11,765 nt of DNA from Acidobacteriota bacterium (GCA_003225595.1 QIAR01000021.1:1-11765), one strand, 5' to 3'. Positions 1 to 7,488 are shown, numbered from the stretch's first letter. Numbers and translations: made by a program. Notes: generated from the letters alone by a model not told the origin.

Positions 1-271
1 CTTCGACAGAGTCGTGCAGGAGGCCGGCGGCGATGGCCGCTGGGTCCATTTTCATTTCGGCCAGCACGCAGGCTACTTCCAGAGGATGCACTAGGTAGGG
101 ATCGCCCGAGGCGCGGGTCTGTCCGGCGTGATTCTTCTGGGAGAATTCGTAAGCTTTCTCGACAATACCCAGGTCATCATTGGGCCGGTTGGCCCGCAGC
201 GTCTTCATCAGGTCACGGAAACGGGTTACTGTAAGGACGTTGGTCGCGATCTGTTGGCGCAGAGTCGCCAT
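1..271 (-). CDS. RelA/SpoT-family (p)ppGpp synthetase/hydrolase, N-terminal fragment
   Basis: The first 90 codons of a bifunctional-type stringent-response enzyme, read leftward from an ATG at 271-269 and cut by the window edge. The translation begins MATLRQQIATNVL. It contains the signature N-terminal HD-hydrolase region of Rel/SpoT proteins: a His-Ala-Gly-Gln-Thr-Arg stretch, then S-G-D-P-Y-L-V-H-P-L-E-V-A (about residues 57-69), then A-A-G-L-L-H-D-S-V-E at the very edge. In the family, the histidines and the HD pair bind the Mn2+ used to hydrolyse (p)ppGpp to GDP/GTP. The synthetase, TGS and ACT domains would lie outside the window, so it cannot be said whether both activities are present. 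No Shine-Dalgarno sequence precedes the ATG. A perfect TATAAT sits 5 nt upstream, so the message may be leaderless. The gene diverges from the epimerase at 464. Family assignment is secure; rel versus spoT naming is not. Confidence 0.9.
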   Translation of the reverse strand, partial: MATLRQQIATNVLTVTRFRDLMKTLRANRPNDDLGIVEKAYEFSQKNHAGQTRASGDPYLVHPLEVACVLAEMKMDPAAIAAGLLHDSVE

Positions 272-276
272 ATTAG

Positions 277-282
277 ATTATA
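277..282 (-). promoter_or_regulatory. TATAAT -10 hexamer directly upstream of the RelA/SpoT gene
   Basis: Read on the minus strand, the six bases are exactly TATAAT, followed by CTAAT and the ATG at 271. With usual spacing, transcription would begin at or next to the A of the start codon. No good -35 is seen at 16-18 bp (the bases there read GGCGTT or GCGTTT), so this is an extended-free, -10-only candidate. This is sequence inference; transcription was not measured. Confidence 0.45.
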
Positions 283-352
283 GCCTGTGGAAAACGGCAA
301 ACGCCCGTCGGGACGGCCACCCCGCCTGCCCCGGTCGTGCGTAGCTCGGCTT

Positions 353-369
353 CGGGATAAGTAGTCCCG
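353..369 (+). other. Small inverted repeat in the rel/epimerase intergenic region
   Basis: CGGGA (353-357) and TCCCG (365-369) form a perfect 5-bp stem around a 7-nt loop, about 95 nt upstream of the epimerase ATG. It could be a leader hairpin or a remnant. The rest of 272-463 shows no gene and no strong -35/-10 pair. The short stem may be chance. Confidence 0.2.
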
Positions 370-463
370 TAATTCGATCTTGTTGTCATTATAGCGTTGA
401 GGTCTGCCCGGTTCGTAACTGCTGAGAATCTAAGATCCAGGTTATCTGTTACATTTGTTCGCC

Positions 464-1372
464 ATGGTTGCCCAGAACTCGTCCCGCATTCTCGTCAGCG
501 GCGTTTCTGGCCCGATTGGCACCGCTCTCTTGCCATCGCTGAATGCCCGTGGGTTTCAGGTGACTCGTTTGGTGCGCGGCCCGGCGTCCGGCGAAAGACA
601 AATAAGTTGGGACCCCGGCAAGCCCCTGCCGCCTGAAAGGGTTTCCGGCTTTGATGCAGTCGTTCACCTGGCTGGAGAAAGCATTGTAGGCCGCTGGAGT
701 GAGGCGAAGAAAGGACGCATTCGCAACAGCCGGATCAGCCCCACGCAGCATCTGGTCGAGTCATTAACGAAAGCCAAAGATCGTCCGCGAGTACTCATCA
801 CAGCTTCGGCCATCGGTTACTACGGTGACCGTGGCGACGAAATCCTGCGCGAAAACAGGCCGCCGGGCGAAGGTTTTCTCGCGGAAGTTTGTCGCGAATG
901 GGAGGCTGCGTCGCAGCCAGCAGCTCAAGCCGGAATCCGGACCGTGCAGATGCGCACTGGACTGGTTCTTAGCCCGGTCGGGGGAGCGCTGCAAAAGATG
1001 CTGTTGCCGTTCCGCATGGGTCTTGGCGGTAATATGGGCAGCGGCCGACAGTGGTGGAGTTGGATTAACGTACAGGATTGGGTCGAGGCGCTTCACCACA
1101 TTCTGAAAAGCGACCTGCTGCAGGGCGCGGTGAACCTGGTAGCGCCCAGGCCGGTCACGAACGCAGAATTTACCAAAACGCTGGCAGCGGTCCTTTCCCG
1201 GCCCGCGATCTTCCCCATGCCTGCCTTCGCAGCACGTCTCGCCTTTGGGCAAATGGCGGACGAACTCTTGCTTGCGAGCCAGCGCGTCGAGCCCGCCAAA
1301 CTTATCTCCAGCGGATATACGTTTCGGCATTCGGATTTGAAAACGGCGCTACAGGCGATATTGAAACGGTAA
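464..1372 (+). CDS. TIGR01777-family epimerase (SDR superfamily, SDR39U1-like)
   Basis: A 302-residue atypical short-chain dehydrogenase/reductase, about the usual family length. Visible hallmarks are the N-terminal Rossmann nucleotide loop G-V-S-G-P-I-G (residues 13-19), V-V-H-L-A-G-E (66-72), the family block T-A-S-A-I-G-Y-Y-G-D (113-122) and W-W-S-W-I-N-V-Q-D (197-205). The C-terminal DUF1731-like tail starts near P-M-P-A-F-A (251-256) and runs to the end. The family is predicted to bind NAD(P)(H) and act on a sugar-nucleotide-like substrate, but its physiological reaction is generally unknown, so none is assigned. ATG at 464 is preferred; a TTG three codons upstream (455) is also in frame, and neither has a convincing ribosome binding site. 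The gene stands alone, divergent from the RelA/SpoT gene and convergent with gltX. Confidence 0.88.
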   Translation: MVAQNSSRILVSGVSGPIGTALLPSLNARGFQVTRLVRGPASGERQISWDPGKPLPPERVSGFDAVVHLAGESIVGRWSEAKKGRIRNSRISPTQHLVESLTKAKDRPRVLITASAIGYYGDRGDEILRENRPPGEGFLAEVCREWEAASQPAAQAGIRTVQMRTGLVLSPVGGALQKMLLPFRMGLGGNMGSGRQWWSWINVQDWVEALHHILKSDLLQGAVNLVAPRPVTNAEFTKTLAAVLSRPAIFPMPAFAARLAFGQMADELLLASQRVEPAKLISSGYTFRHSDLKTALQAILKR

Positions 1373-1381
1373 TCACTTGCC

Positions 1382-1400
1382 GTCGCCGTCAGCTGGCGAC
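1382..1400. terminator. Possible bidirectional hairpin between convergent genes
   Basis: GTCGCC (1382-1387) pairs perfectly with GGCGAC (1395-1400) around a 7-nt loop, in the 63-bp gap between the epimerase stop (1372) and the gltX stop (1436). The location suits a terminator serving both converging genes. No T-tract follows on either strand, so a classic Rho-independent terminator is not supported. Confidence 0.3.
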
Positions 1401-1435
1401 TGTCATGGCGGGAACTTGCATGTCTAGTAGCTCTC

Positions 1436-3025
1436 TCATGCGTGTTGATTGGTGCTGATCCGTGGCTCTGTCTTATTGGCCAGCGCTTTCGCGAACGCCT
1501 GCACTCTTTCACATACGCTCAGGACGTGCTTGGGAAGCTGCAGCCTGCTGCCTTCTTCAATGATGGGAATCAACTTGTCGAATTCCGGGCCGGAATGGGA
1601 TCCCGTCACCATGATGCGGATCGGATGAAACAATTCCTTACCCTTCGTTCCGCTTTCTGCTTCCACTTCGTTCACGATGGCCTTGAATCGTTCTGGAGTT
1701 AGATGTCCAGACTTCGCCGACTCATCCTCAAGAATCTTGCTCGTGAACCTGGAGATGACCGCGTCGGTATGGGGCCAGTTGAGGACTTCGGCGTTGTCCG
1801 GCGCTGCCAGTGCAGCGTTCGCGTCATAGTTGAAGATGAAGGAAGCGCGCTCGGGCAACTGTTCAACCCGATCCACAGAGGGCACAAGCAGCTCAATTAT
1901 TTTCAGGAACCACTCGCGAAAACCGGCGGGAAGCATCAGGCTGGCGCCGCGTCCGGACTCTCCTTCCGGTGAGAGCAACCCCGCTCGGACGAAAAAACTG
2001 AGTGCTTGGTTGTAGAAATCGGCCACCGGCCGCTTCTTGATGTAATGCCGGTTCAGCCAGTACAGCTTCTCCATGTCGAACACGGCCGGCGACGGGGTCA
2101 CCCTCTCCAGCGAAAATTCCTTGACCAGTTCTTCTTTGCTGAAGATCTCTCGTGTCCCGCCGCTCGGCGCCCAGCCCAAGAGGGCCAGATAATTCATAAG
2201 CGCCTCGGGCAGCACCCCCATTTCGCGGAAATTTGCGATGGAGGTCGCTCCGTGACGCTTTGACAGTCGCTCACGATCGCCGCCTAGAATTGTCGAAAGA
2301 TGTGCAAATTCGGGTACCGGCCAGCCCAGCGCCTCGTACAGGGCAACCTGCTTCGGAGTATTCGAAAGGTGATCGTCCCCGCGGATCACGTGAGTGATCT
2401 TCATCAGCCCATCATCGATGACGACGACATAGTTGTAGACCGGCATTCCATTTGAGCGCAGGATGATGGGATCACTCACGACCTCGTTGGAGAACTCCAC
2501 CGTGCCGTGCACGATGTCGTGGAATCGTAGGGGATGCTCGGGAATTCTCAGTCGAATCGCCGCCGCCTCGCCCGCCGCCTTCCGTCGCTTCGCCTGCTCG
2601 GGATCAATCGCCCGGCATTTACCTGAATAGATCGACTGCCGGTGCTCTGCCTGTGCCCGTTCGCGCTCTTTCTGTAGCTCTTCTTCGGTGCAGAAACAGA
2701 GATACGCCGTGCCTTCGTTCAACAGCCGCCGAGCTTGCTCACGGTAAAGATCGAGCCGATCGGACTGTCGATACGGAACATACGGGCCGCCGAGATCCGG
2801 GCCCTCATCCCAGTCCAGCCCCAACCATTTCAGGTCTGCTATTAGTTGATCTTCGAAGCGGACTTCGCTGCGCTCGATGTCCGTGTCCTCGATACGCAGC
2901 ACCATGGAGCCGCCGTTCTGGCGGGCAAAGAGCCAGTTGAACAGTGCGGTGCGCGCATTTCCGACGTGCAGTTGCCCGGTTGGCGACGGCGCAAACCGCA
3001 CGCGTACAGGAGAATTCGGAGTCAC
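1436..3025 (-). CDS. gltX: Glutamyl-tRNA synthetase
   Basis: A class I aminoacyl-tRNA synthetase of 529 residues, slightly longer than the common 465-500. It charges tRNA-Glu with glutamate in the cytoplasm. The catalytic Rossmann fold opens with F-A-P-S-P-T-G-Q-L-H-V-G-N-A-R-T-A-L (11-28), containing the HIGH-type motif H-V-G-N (20-23). The KMSKS-type motif is R-L-S-K-R (253-257). Cys110, Cys112, Tyr133 and Cys137 match the C-x-C...Y-xxx-C zinc site of E. coli-type enzymes. The C-terminal anticodon-binding part ends in F-H-P-I-R-I-M-V-T-G (466-475). The start is a GTG at 3025-3023. It has no Shine-Dalgarno sequence, and a TAACAT hexamer lies 6 nt upstream. The gene lies 117 nt downstream of the RDD gene on the same strand, so co-transcription is possible. 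Discriminating versus non-discriminating specificity (Glu only, or Glu and Gln tRNAs) cannot be read here. Confidence 0.97.
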   Translation of the reverse strand: MTPNSPVRVRFAPSPTGQLHVGNARTALFNWLFARQNGGSMVLRIEDTDIERSEVRFEDQLIADLKWLGLDWDEGPDLGGPYVPYRQSDRLDLYREQARRLLNEGTAYLCFCTEEELQKERERAQAEHRQSIYSGKCRAIDPEQAKRRKAAGEAAAIRLRIPEHPLRFHDIVHGTVEFSNEVVSDPIILRSNGMPVYNYVVVIDDGLMKITHVIRGDDHLSNTPKQVALYEALGWPVPEFAHLSTILGGDRERLSKRHGATSIANFREMGVLPEALMNYLALLGWAPSGGTREIFSKEELVKEFSLERVTPSPAVFDMEKLYWLNRHYIKKRPVADFYNQALSFFVRAGLLSPEGESGRGASLMLPAGFREWFLKIIELLVPSVDRVEQLPERASFIFNYDANAALAAPDNAEVLNWPHTDAVISRFTSKILEDESAKSGHLTPERFKAIVNEVEAESGTKGKELFHPIRIMVTGSHSGPEFDKLIPIIEEGSRLQLPKHVLSVCERVQAFAKALANKTEPRISTNQHA

Positions 3026-3031
3026 TAAAAG

Positions 3032-3037
3032 ATGTTA
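3032..3037 (-). promoter_or_regulatory. -10-like TAACAT close to the gltX start
   Basis: On the minus strand TAACAT is followed by CTTTTA and then the GTG start of gltX. It fits the TANNNT pattern at a distance that would place transcription initiation at the start codon. No recognisable -35 is seen. This is weak alone; it is listed because rel and larE show the same arrangement. Confidence 0.25.
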
Positions 3038-3142
3038 ACAGAAGGAAAATGGAGGGGCGGGCGTCCAGACACCGGGCGCTCGGATCTTTCAACTGCGGCC
3101 AGTCTCATTGCTGCCGATAACTCGTGGCCTAGGCGAGCGATG

Positions 3143-4600
3143 TCATCCTGCTCTCGGCCCGAGATACGTATGCGTGATCCGGTCATGCCAACACAATGCG
3201 TCTTCGTCGAGGAAGCACCACGCAAAGCCCATCCCTAAAGACAGGGCCGACAGCACCGATGCCAACACACGCCACCGTCTGAGGCGGCGGTCCGCCAGAC
3301 TTCCGTCAAATCGGCTCAACTGCAAATTTGCCACCTTCAATCCGGGAGTACTGCCGGTGTGAACAAGAAACAGGTACTGGTATGCCGCCCAGAATACGAA
3401 AGTAAGCACCGCCACCAGAACGAGCATCTTTGGCATCGGTACGATCGAGGGAGCTACCTTGAAAAATACCCATCCGAAGAGAGCAATTCCGGCCAGCACT
3501 GCGACGCCGTCCACCCCGGCGGCCAACATGCGCCGGGACATCGCCGCCGACTGCAGTGGTATCTCGAACCCCGGCCTTTTCTCTGCAGGTTGCTCTTCCG
3601 CTGGCTCGATGAGGATCCCACCCAAAGCTGGAGGTAGCGGTGTGAATGCCGGTGCTTCCAGGATGCGCGGGCGGTCGATGATGGGCTCGGCGAGTTCGTC
3701 CAGCCGCACCGGCAGTGCAACGGATCGCGGGAACTCGATAATTCTGGCCGTCTCCCCACCGGATTTTTCCACCAAAGGAGCCGTGGCGGCTACTTGCGCA
3801 ATCCTCGGCTCCTGATGAGTCAGCGCCGTCGCGTTCGCATATTCCGCAGCCAGGGCTTGCCGCGTCTGCACAGGCGATGTGGTTAACGGTGCAGTGTCCG
3901 TCCAACTCTTTTCCTTAAGCACGGGCTCGCTACTCTCGAATTTCAGCCGCAGGGACGGGTACCGCGGCTCGCGGGGCCTTCTTCGTGATCGGTACCGATG
4001 TACACGGGCAGCTACTTCCTGCCTCCAGCTATCGAAATTTCCATTGGTATCGGAGTCCGTATTTGGCATTGCATCGTTTCGAGGGACGTCATTCCGCTCT
4101 GGCGCTTGCCTCTCCTGCGAATCCTCGCCTGTCGCCGCAACTGTTTCGGGCGGGACCTCCTGAACGCTCGGACTGTTGGCCACGTCGTCGTGGAGCACAA
4201 TTCGGTTATATGTTTCTTGGAAGGGCTGGCGTCCTCTCGGCCGGCTCGGTAGAGTCTCGCTGCGACCGGCCTGCATGTTCCCGGGTGAAGCTTCTTCGGG
4301 CACAATCTTGCTCGTCAGATCGGACGTCTTCCCAATCGCATCGCCCGCCACCTCATCCGTTTCGGGTTCATCCACCACGAATCGGGCTCGGAGAGGGGCG
4401 GCAGCCCCGTCTTCTAAACTGGCCGCGAGCTGCTGCTCGCTCGTGTCGATCGTCTTTTGATCGACCAGCACCGCATCCGCAGGCGTACTAAGGCCCGCTT
4501 CGACTTCCGGTTCAAAGCGCGACTGAAATCGAGGGCGGGTCTTCGCAGAACGCGCTTCCGCGTTGCAGCGACATATGTCGCCGCAGAGCAAGCAGGGCAT
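3143..4600 (-). CDS. RDD-domain membrane protein with Cys-rich N-terminus and long low-complexity tail
   Basis: A 485-residue protein from ATG 4600-4598. The N-terminus reads M-P-C-L-L-C-G-D-I-C-R-C, giving C3, C6, C10 and C12 (CxxCxxxCxC), a possible metal or Fe-S knuckle. Residues about 15-345 are rich in E, P, A, S and R and probably mostly disordered. They include a basic segment W-R-Q-E-V-A-A-R-V-H-R-Y-R-S-R-R-R-P-R (192-210), and I-I-E-F-P-R (287-292) with D-R-P-R-I-L-E (309-315), which look like short linear motifs. The C-terminus (about 350-480) is an RDD domain: R356/R357 and D364, helices near 360-380, 390-412 and 446-463, T-G-S-T-P-G-L-K (415-422) and the final W-H-D-R (471-474). 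RDD proteins are inner-membrane proteins of mostly unknown function, some linked to ion transport. A TTG at 4657 is in frame 19 codons upstream, but the Cys motif at the ATG favours 4600. gltX follows on the same strand. Confidence 0.82.
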   Translation of the reverse strand: MPCLLCGDICRCNAEARSAKTRPRFQSRFEPEVEAGLSTPADAVLVDQKTIDTSEQQLAASLEDGAAAPLRARFVVDEPETDEVAGDAIGKTSDLTSKIVPEEASPGNMQAGRSETLPSRPRGRQPFQETYNRIVLHDDVANSPSVQEVPPETVAATGEDSQERQAPERNDVPRNDAMPNTDSDTNGNFDSWRQEVAARVHRYRSRRRPREPRYPSLRLKFESSEPVLKEKSWTDTAPLTTSPVQTRQALAAEYANATALTHQEPRIAQVAATAPLVEKSGGETARIIEFPRSVALPVRLDELAEPIIDRPRILEAPAFTPLPPALGGILIEPAEEQPAEKRPGFEIPLQSAAMSRRMLAAGVDGVAVLAGIALFGWVFFKVAPSIVPMPKMLVLVAVLTFVFWAAYQYLFLVHTGSTPGLKVANLQLSRFDGSLADRRLRRWRVLASVLSALSLGMGFAWCFLDEDALCWHDRITHTYLGPRAG

Positions 4601-4875
4601 GGGATATTCTTGCGAGAATGTCAGCAGCCAGAACAGTATCAGCGAACTGCAGTGCAATCACCAGATGAATCTTCGGTACTCCGTTTTCAATAAGGGTGCA
4701 TGCCGTTCGTGAGATGCCGGCAGGCTCCACGTATCGGCGTTACCCCAGATCTATCGCTGCGTGCTTACACCCTGACCCAAGGGGTCCTTCCTGCCTATTA
4801 ACTCTGCTCCAGGCCAGGATTTCGGCGCCCGGCTCAGACGCCATGTAGACGCCTCAACTTTGCCTCATGGACTGG

Positions 4876-4896
4876 CATCGTGCTAAGGTCACGATG
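4876..4896. promoter_or_regulatory. 21-bp dyad upstream of lptD
   Basis: CATCGTG (4876-4882) and CACGATG (4890-4896) are perfect inverted repeats separated by 7 nt, ending 46 nt before the lptD ATG. The geometry suits a dimeric regulator's operator, or an RNA hairpin in the leader (two G-U pairs could extend it). Arms of seven arise by chance at appreciable frequency in a region this size, so the assignment is tentative. Confidence 0.35.
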
Positions 4897-4911
4897 TTCC
4901 CAAGCGTAAGC

Positions 4912-4933
4912 TACTCGTCAGTGAGATACTCGT
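4912..4933 (+). repeat. Direct repeat TACTCGT x2 immediately upstream of lptD
   Basis: Two exact copies of TACTCGT (4912-4918 and 4927-4933) start 15 bp apart. Each is preceded by G and one variable base. They end 9 nt before the lptD start codon and surround a GATACT hexamer (4925-4930). They could be a tandem regulator site overlapping the promoter, or chance. Confidence 0.3.
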
Positions 4934-4942
4934 GCACTTCCG

Positions 4943-7402
4943 ATGATCTTCCGCACACGATTCCTTATCACGGCGTCATTTCTTTGTCATCTGCTTCTCG
5001 CAACTCCATTAGTTACTAGCCAGTTGCTTTTCCTGCAGAACGAGTCCGGCATTTCAGCAGCCGTCCCGCCGAAAACGCCGCCGGCCATTCCCTCCGCCGT
5101 ACGCGAGGAAGAGATCACGATCCGCGCCATCGAGCAGGAAAAGGACGGCCCCATATTCAAATTGCGTGGCGAGGCTGGGATCCATTACCGCACTTACATC
5201 CTCCACGCCGACCAGATGACGTATAACTCTGACACGGGTGATGCCACCGTAGAAGGCCACGTCGTGCTCGACGGAGGCCCCAACGACGAGCACATTCAGG
5301 CCAGTCGCGGGACGTATAACGTCCGTTCCGAAATTGGACGCTTCGAAAGCGTGGTCGGCACCACCGGTATTCGGCTTCGTGGCACACGTTCGATCTTGAC
5401 GTCTTCCAATCCTTTTGCTTTCACGGGAAAACTAGTCGAAAAGACCGGCCCTGACCACTACATCGTGTACGACGGGACGGTTACGACGTGCGAGTTGCCC
5501 CGTCCCAAGTGGCAATTCAGTGCCCATAAAGTGACGGTCGATGTCGGTGGAAATGCAAAGATCTACCACAGCACTTTCCGGATCAAGGGCATTCCGGTGT
5601 TCTATTTTCCCTTCGCCACTCACCCGGTCGAGCACTTGGAACGGCAGTCCGGTCTGCTGATCCCCAATTTCGGGCGCTCCTCCCGCAAAGGCAACATTCT
5701 TGGGGAATCTGTGTATTGGGCCATTAATCGCAGCATGGATGCCACCCTCGGTGCCGAGTACTACTCGATCCGCGGTTGGGCCCAGCGTGGTGAATTCCGC
5801 GCCCGTCCCAGTGACACTTCCTTCGTGGATCTGAACTATCTTGGGGTGCTGGACCGCGGGATCGGGTTCCCACCGGTAAAGCAGGGCGGGGAAAACGTTC
5901 GTCTGAACGCTGAAGGCCCCTTCGGCCACAACTTCCGTGGGGTGGCCAATATCGACTATCTCAGTTCGTTTGTCTTCCGGCTTGCCTTCGACGAGGTCTA
6001 CAGCCAGGCGGTGAACTCGGAAGTAAAGTCCCAGGTGTTTCTGTCCAATACCACCCGCGGCTTTTCCTACAACGCGATTACGGAACGCTATCAGAACTTC
6101 GAGAGTACGCAGACCGGGGACGTGATCACCATCCTGCACGCCCCCAGCCTTGACATTTCAAGCCCGGATCGTGCCCTTGGGCGTTCGCCTCTTTACTGGT
6201 CCTTTGATGCCGCCGCCGAAGGCCTTTCGCGCAGTGAGCCGTCGTTTCGAACTGCCAACCTTGTCGCCCGTTTCGACATGAATCCAACTGTTTCGCTACC
6301 GATGGTCTTTCACGATTGGTCTATTCGCCCCGAACTTTCCCTCCGCGATACTCTTTACACTCAGCAACTGGCGGTGAATGGCGCTATTGGCATCGCCAAA
6401 GATGATTCCATAAACCGCAAAGCGCTCGGAGCCTCCGTCGAGTTGCGCCCACCCGCGCTCTCCCGTATCTACAACCGCGAATTTCGCGGACGCAAGTTTA
6501 AGCACGTGATCGAGCCTCGACTGGTTTATAACTTTGTTACCGGTGTGGACAAGTTTGGGAGCATCCTGCGTTTTGATGAGCGCGACATTCTCAGCAATAC
6601 CAACGAGGTGGAGTACGCAATCACCAACCGTCTCTACGCCAAGCGCACCTCCGCTCCGGTGGAAGACTGTGGCGCGCAGGGCATGCCTTCGCTCACCATT
6701 GGCAGAACGGCTCCACAAAGCACTGTGCCTTGGGAAAGAGTCGCGACGCCCGAGAATCAGCCCTGTCCATCCGGTCCGCAGGTGCGCGAGGTTGTGACTT
6801 GGGAACTCGCGCAGAAGTATTTTCTTGATCCGACCTTTGACGGGGCACTGGCTCCGAACCGGCGCAATGTCTTCACTACCACTGCCGACTTCACCGGACT
6901 CGCCTTCGTGACCGATGCGCGCCACCTCTCCCCGATTACGTCCCGGTTGCGCATTCAGACCAGCGCCCGGACCGATGCGGAATGGGATCTCGACTACGAC
7001 TTCAAAAAGGGCCGCATCAACGGCAGTACTACGTTCGTGAACTATCACTTTGGCCAGTTTACCGTGGGCGGCGGCGACGCCTTCTTGTTGGTCCCGGGCG
7101 GACTTACGTCGACTACTCCCGCTCAGCAGGATTTCCATCAGTTTCGCGTCTTGCTCGGTTATGGCCATCCGAACAAGCGCGGATTCAGCGGCGCCAGCAG
7201 CTTCGGGTTCGATGCTAATGTCGGATTTCTGCAGTATTCCACCGTGCAGACGACATACAACTGGGATTGCTGCGGCGTCAGTCTCGAATACCGCCGCTTC
7301 GCTTTAGGATCGGTACGCAACGAAAATCAGTTCCGCTTCGTATTTAGCCTGGCTAACATCGCCGCCTTCGGCAATCTCCGCCGCCAGGAAAGATTGTTCT
7401 AG
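4943..7402 (+). CDS. lptD: LPS-assembly outer-membrane protein LptD
   Basis: An 819-residue outer-membrane translocon component. With LptE, LptD inserts lipopolysaccharide into the outer leaflet at the end of the Lpt bridge. The N-terminus has a basic start and a hydrophobic stretch (about 6-26), a signal peptide. An OstA/LptA-like beta-jellyroll follows at about 56-215, with repeated H-A-D-Q-M-T-Y and V-E-G-H-V-V-type strands. From about 216 (G-I-P-V-F-Y-F-P-F) to the end is the beta-barrel, closing with W-D-C-C-G-V-S-L-E-Y-R-R (774-785). Cys183 and Cys776/Cys777 correspond in position to E. coli C173 and C724/C725, whose disulfides make LptD functional. No counterpart of E. coli C31 is seen in the mature N-terminus. 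Two further cysteines (C576, C608) lie in an insertion at about 567-617. The start ATG 4943 gives a good signal peptide but has no Shine-Dalgarno sequence. LptE is not recognised nearby. Confidence 0.93.
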   Translation: MIFRTRFLITASFLCHLLLATPLVTSQLLFLQNESGISAAVPPKTPPAIPSAVREEEITIRAIEQEKDGPIFKLRGEAGIHYRTYILHADQMTYNSDTGDATVEGHVVLDGGPNDEHIQASRGTYNVRSEIGRFESVVGTTGIRLRGTRSILTSSNPFAFTGKLVEKTGPDHYIVYDGTVTTCELPRPKWQFSAHKVTVDVGGNAKIYHSTFRIKGIPVFYFPFATHPVEHLERQSGLLIPNFGRSSRKGNILGESVYWAINRSMDATLGAEYYSIRGWAQRGEFRARPSDTSFVDLNYLGVLDRGIGFPPVKQGGENVRLNAEGPFGHNFRGVANIDYLSSFVFRLAFDEVYSQAVNSEVKSQVFLSNTTRGFSYNAITERYQNFESTQTGDVITILHAPSLDISSPDRALGRSPLYWSFDAAAEGLSRSEPSFRTANLVARFDMNPTVSLPMVFHDWSIRPELSLRDTLYTQQLAVNGAIGIAKDDSINRKALGASVELRPPALSRIYNREFRGRKFKHVIEPRLVYNFVTGVDKFGSILRFDERDILSNTNEVEYAITNRLYAKRTSAPVEDCGAQGMPSLTIGRTAPQSTVPWERVATPENQPCPSGPQVREVVTWELAQKYFLDPTFDGALAPNRRNVFTTTADFTGLAFVTDARHLSPITSRLRIQTSARTDAEWDLDYDFKKGRINGSTTFVNYHFGQFTVGGGDAFLLVPGGLTSTTPAQQDFHQFRVLLGYGHPNKRGFSGASSFGFDANVGFLQYSTVQTTYNWDCCGVSLEYRRFALGSVRNENQFRFVFSLANIAAFGNLRRQERLF

Positions 7403-7469
7403 AGTCGAATTGTGGAGATGGACTTCCTGGCCCGTTCATGTGCATGCGACAGCTGGCCTCGCCTGTCCG

Positions 7470-7488
7470 GCCCGAGCAAAGCTTCGGC
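7470..7488 (+). terminator. Possible hairpin downstream of lptD
   Basis: GCCCGAGC (7470-7477), loop AAA, GCTTCGGC (7481-7488) forms an 8-bp stem with one mismatch and one G-T pair, 67 nt after the lptD stop. It is followed by TGGGATTTGG rather than a T-run, so intrinsic termination is uncertain. Confidence 0.25.

Larger units (their letters stand above)
4601..4942. other. 342-bp divergent intergenic region between the RDD gene and lptD
   Basis: No gene is supported here. It should hold promoters for both flanking genes, but no clean -35/-10 pair is apparent. Visible structure: a GACCC-AAG-GGGTC hairpin at 4774-4786, a CATCGTG-N7-CACGATG dyad at 4876-4896, and a direct repeat of TACTCGT at 4912-4918 and 4927-4933 just before lptD. 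A GATACT hexamer at 4925-4930 could be a -10 for lptD. An alternative in-frame extension of the RDD gene to TTG 4657 occupies the left end. Confidence 0.6.

Noticed and set aside
286..294. Near DnaA box (TTTTCCACA on the minus strand)
   Set aside because: It is a single copy with one mismatch, with no cluster, AT-rich unwinding region or origin genes nearby.
764..1330. 188-codon minus-strand frame within the epimerase
   Set aside because: It is antisense to a gene with clear SDR motifs; its composition (Arg, Gly, His-rich) is typical of a shadow frame.
3050..3090. GC-rich GGGCG repeats in the RDD-gltX gap as a terminator
   Set aside because: The repeated GGGCG elements are direct, not inverted; the short CCGGGCGCTCGG palindrome has no loop or T-tract.
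4512..4730. 72-codon minus-strand frame spanning the RDD start
   Set aside because: It overlaps the N-terminus of the RDD gene in another frame and shows no domain or ribosome site. The Cys motif of the RDD frame is the better reading.
6296..7168. 290-codon open frame on the minus strand inside lptD
   Set aside because: It is antisense to the well-supported LptD barrel, has no recognisable domain, and is of the sort GC-rich coding DNA makes by chance. The same applies to the antisense frame at 5432-6139.
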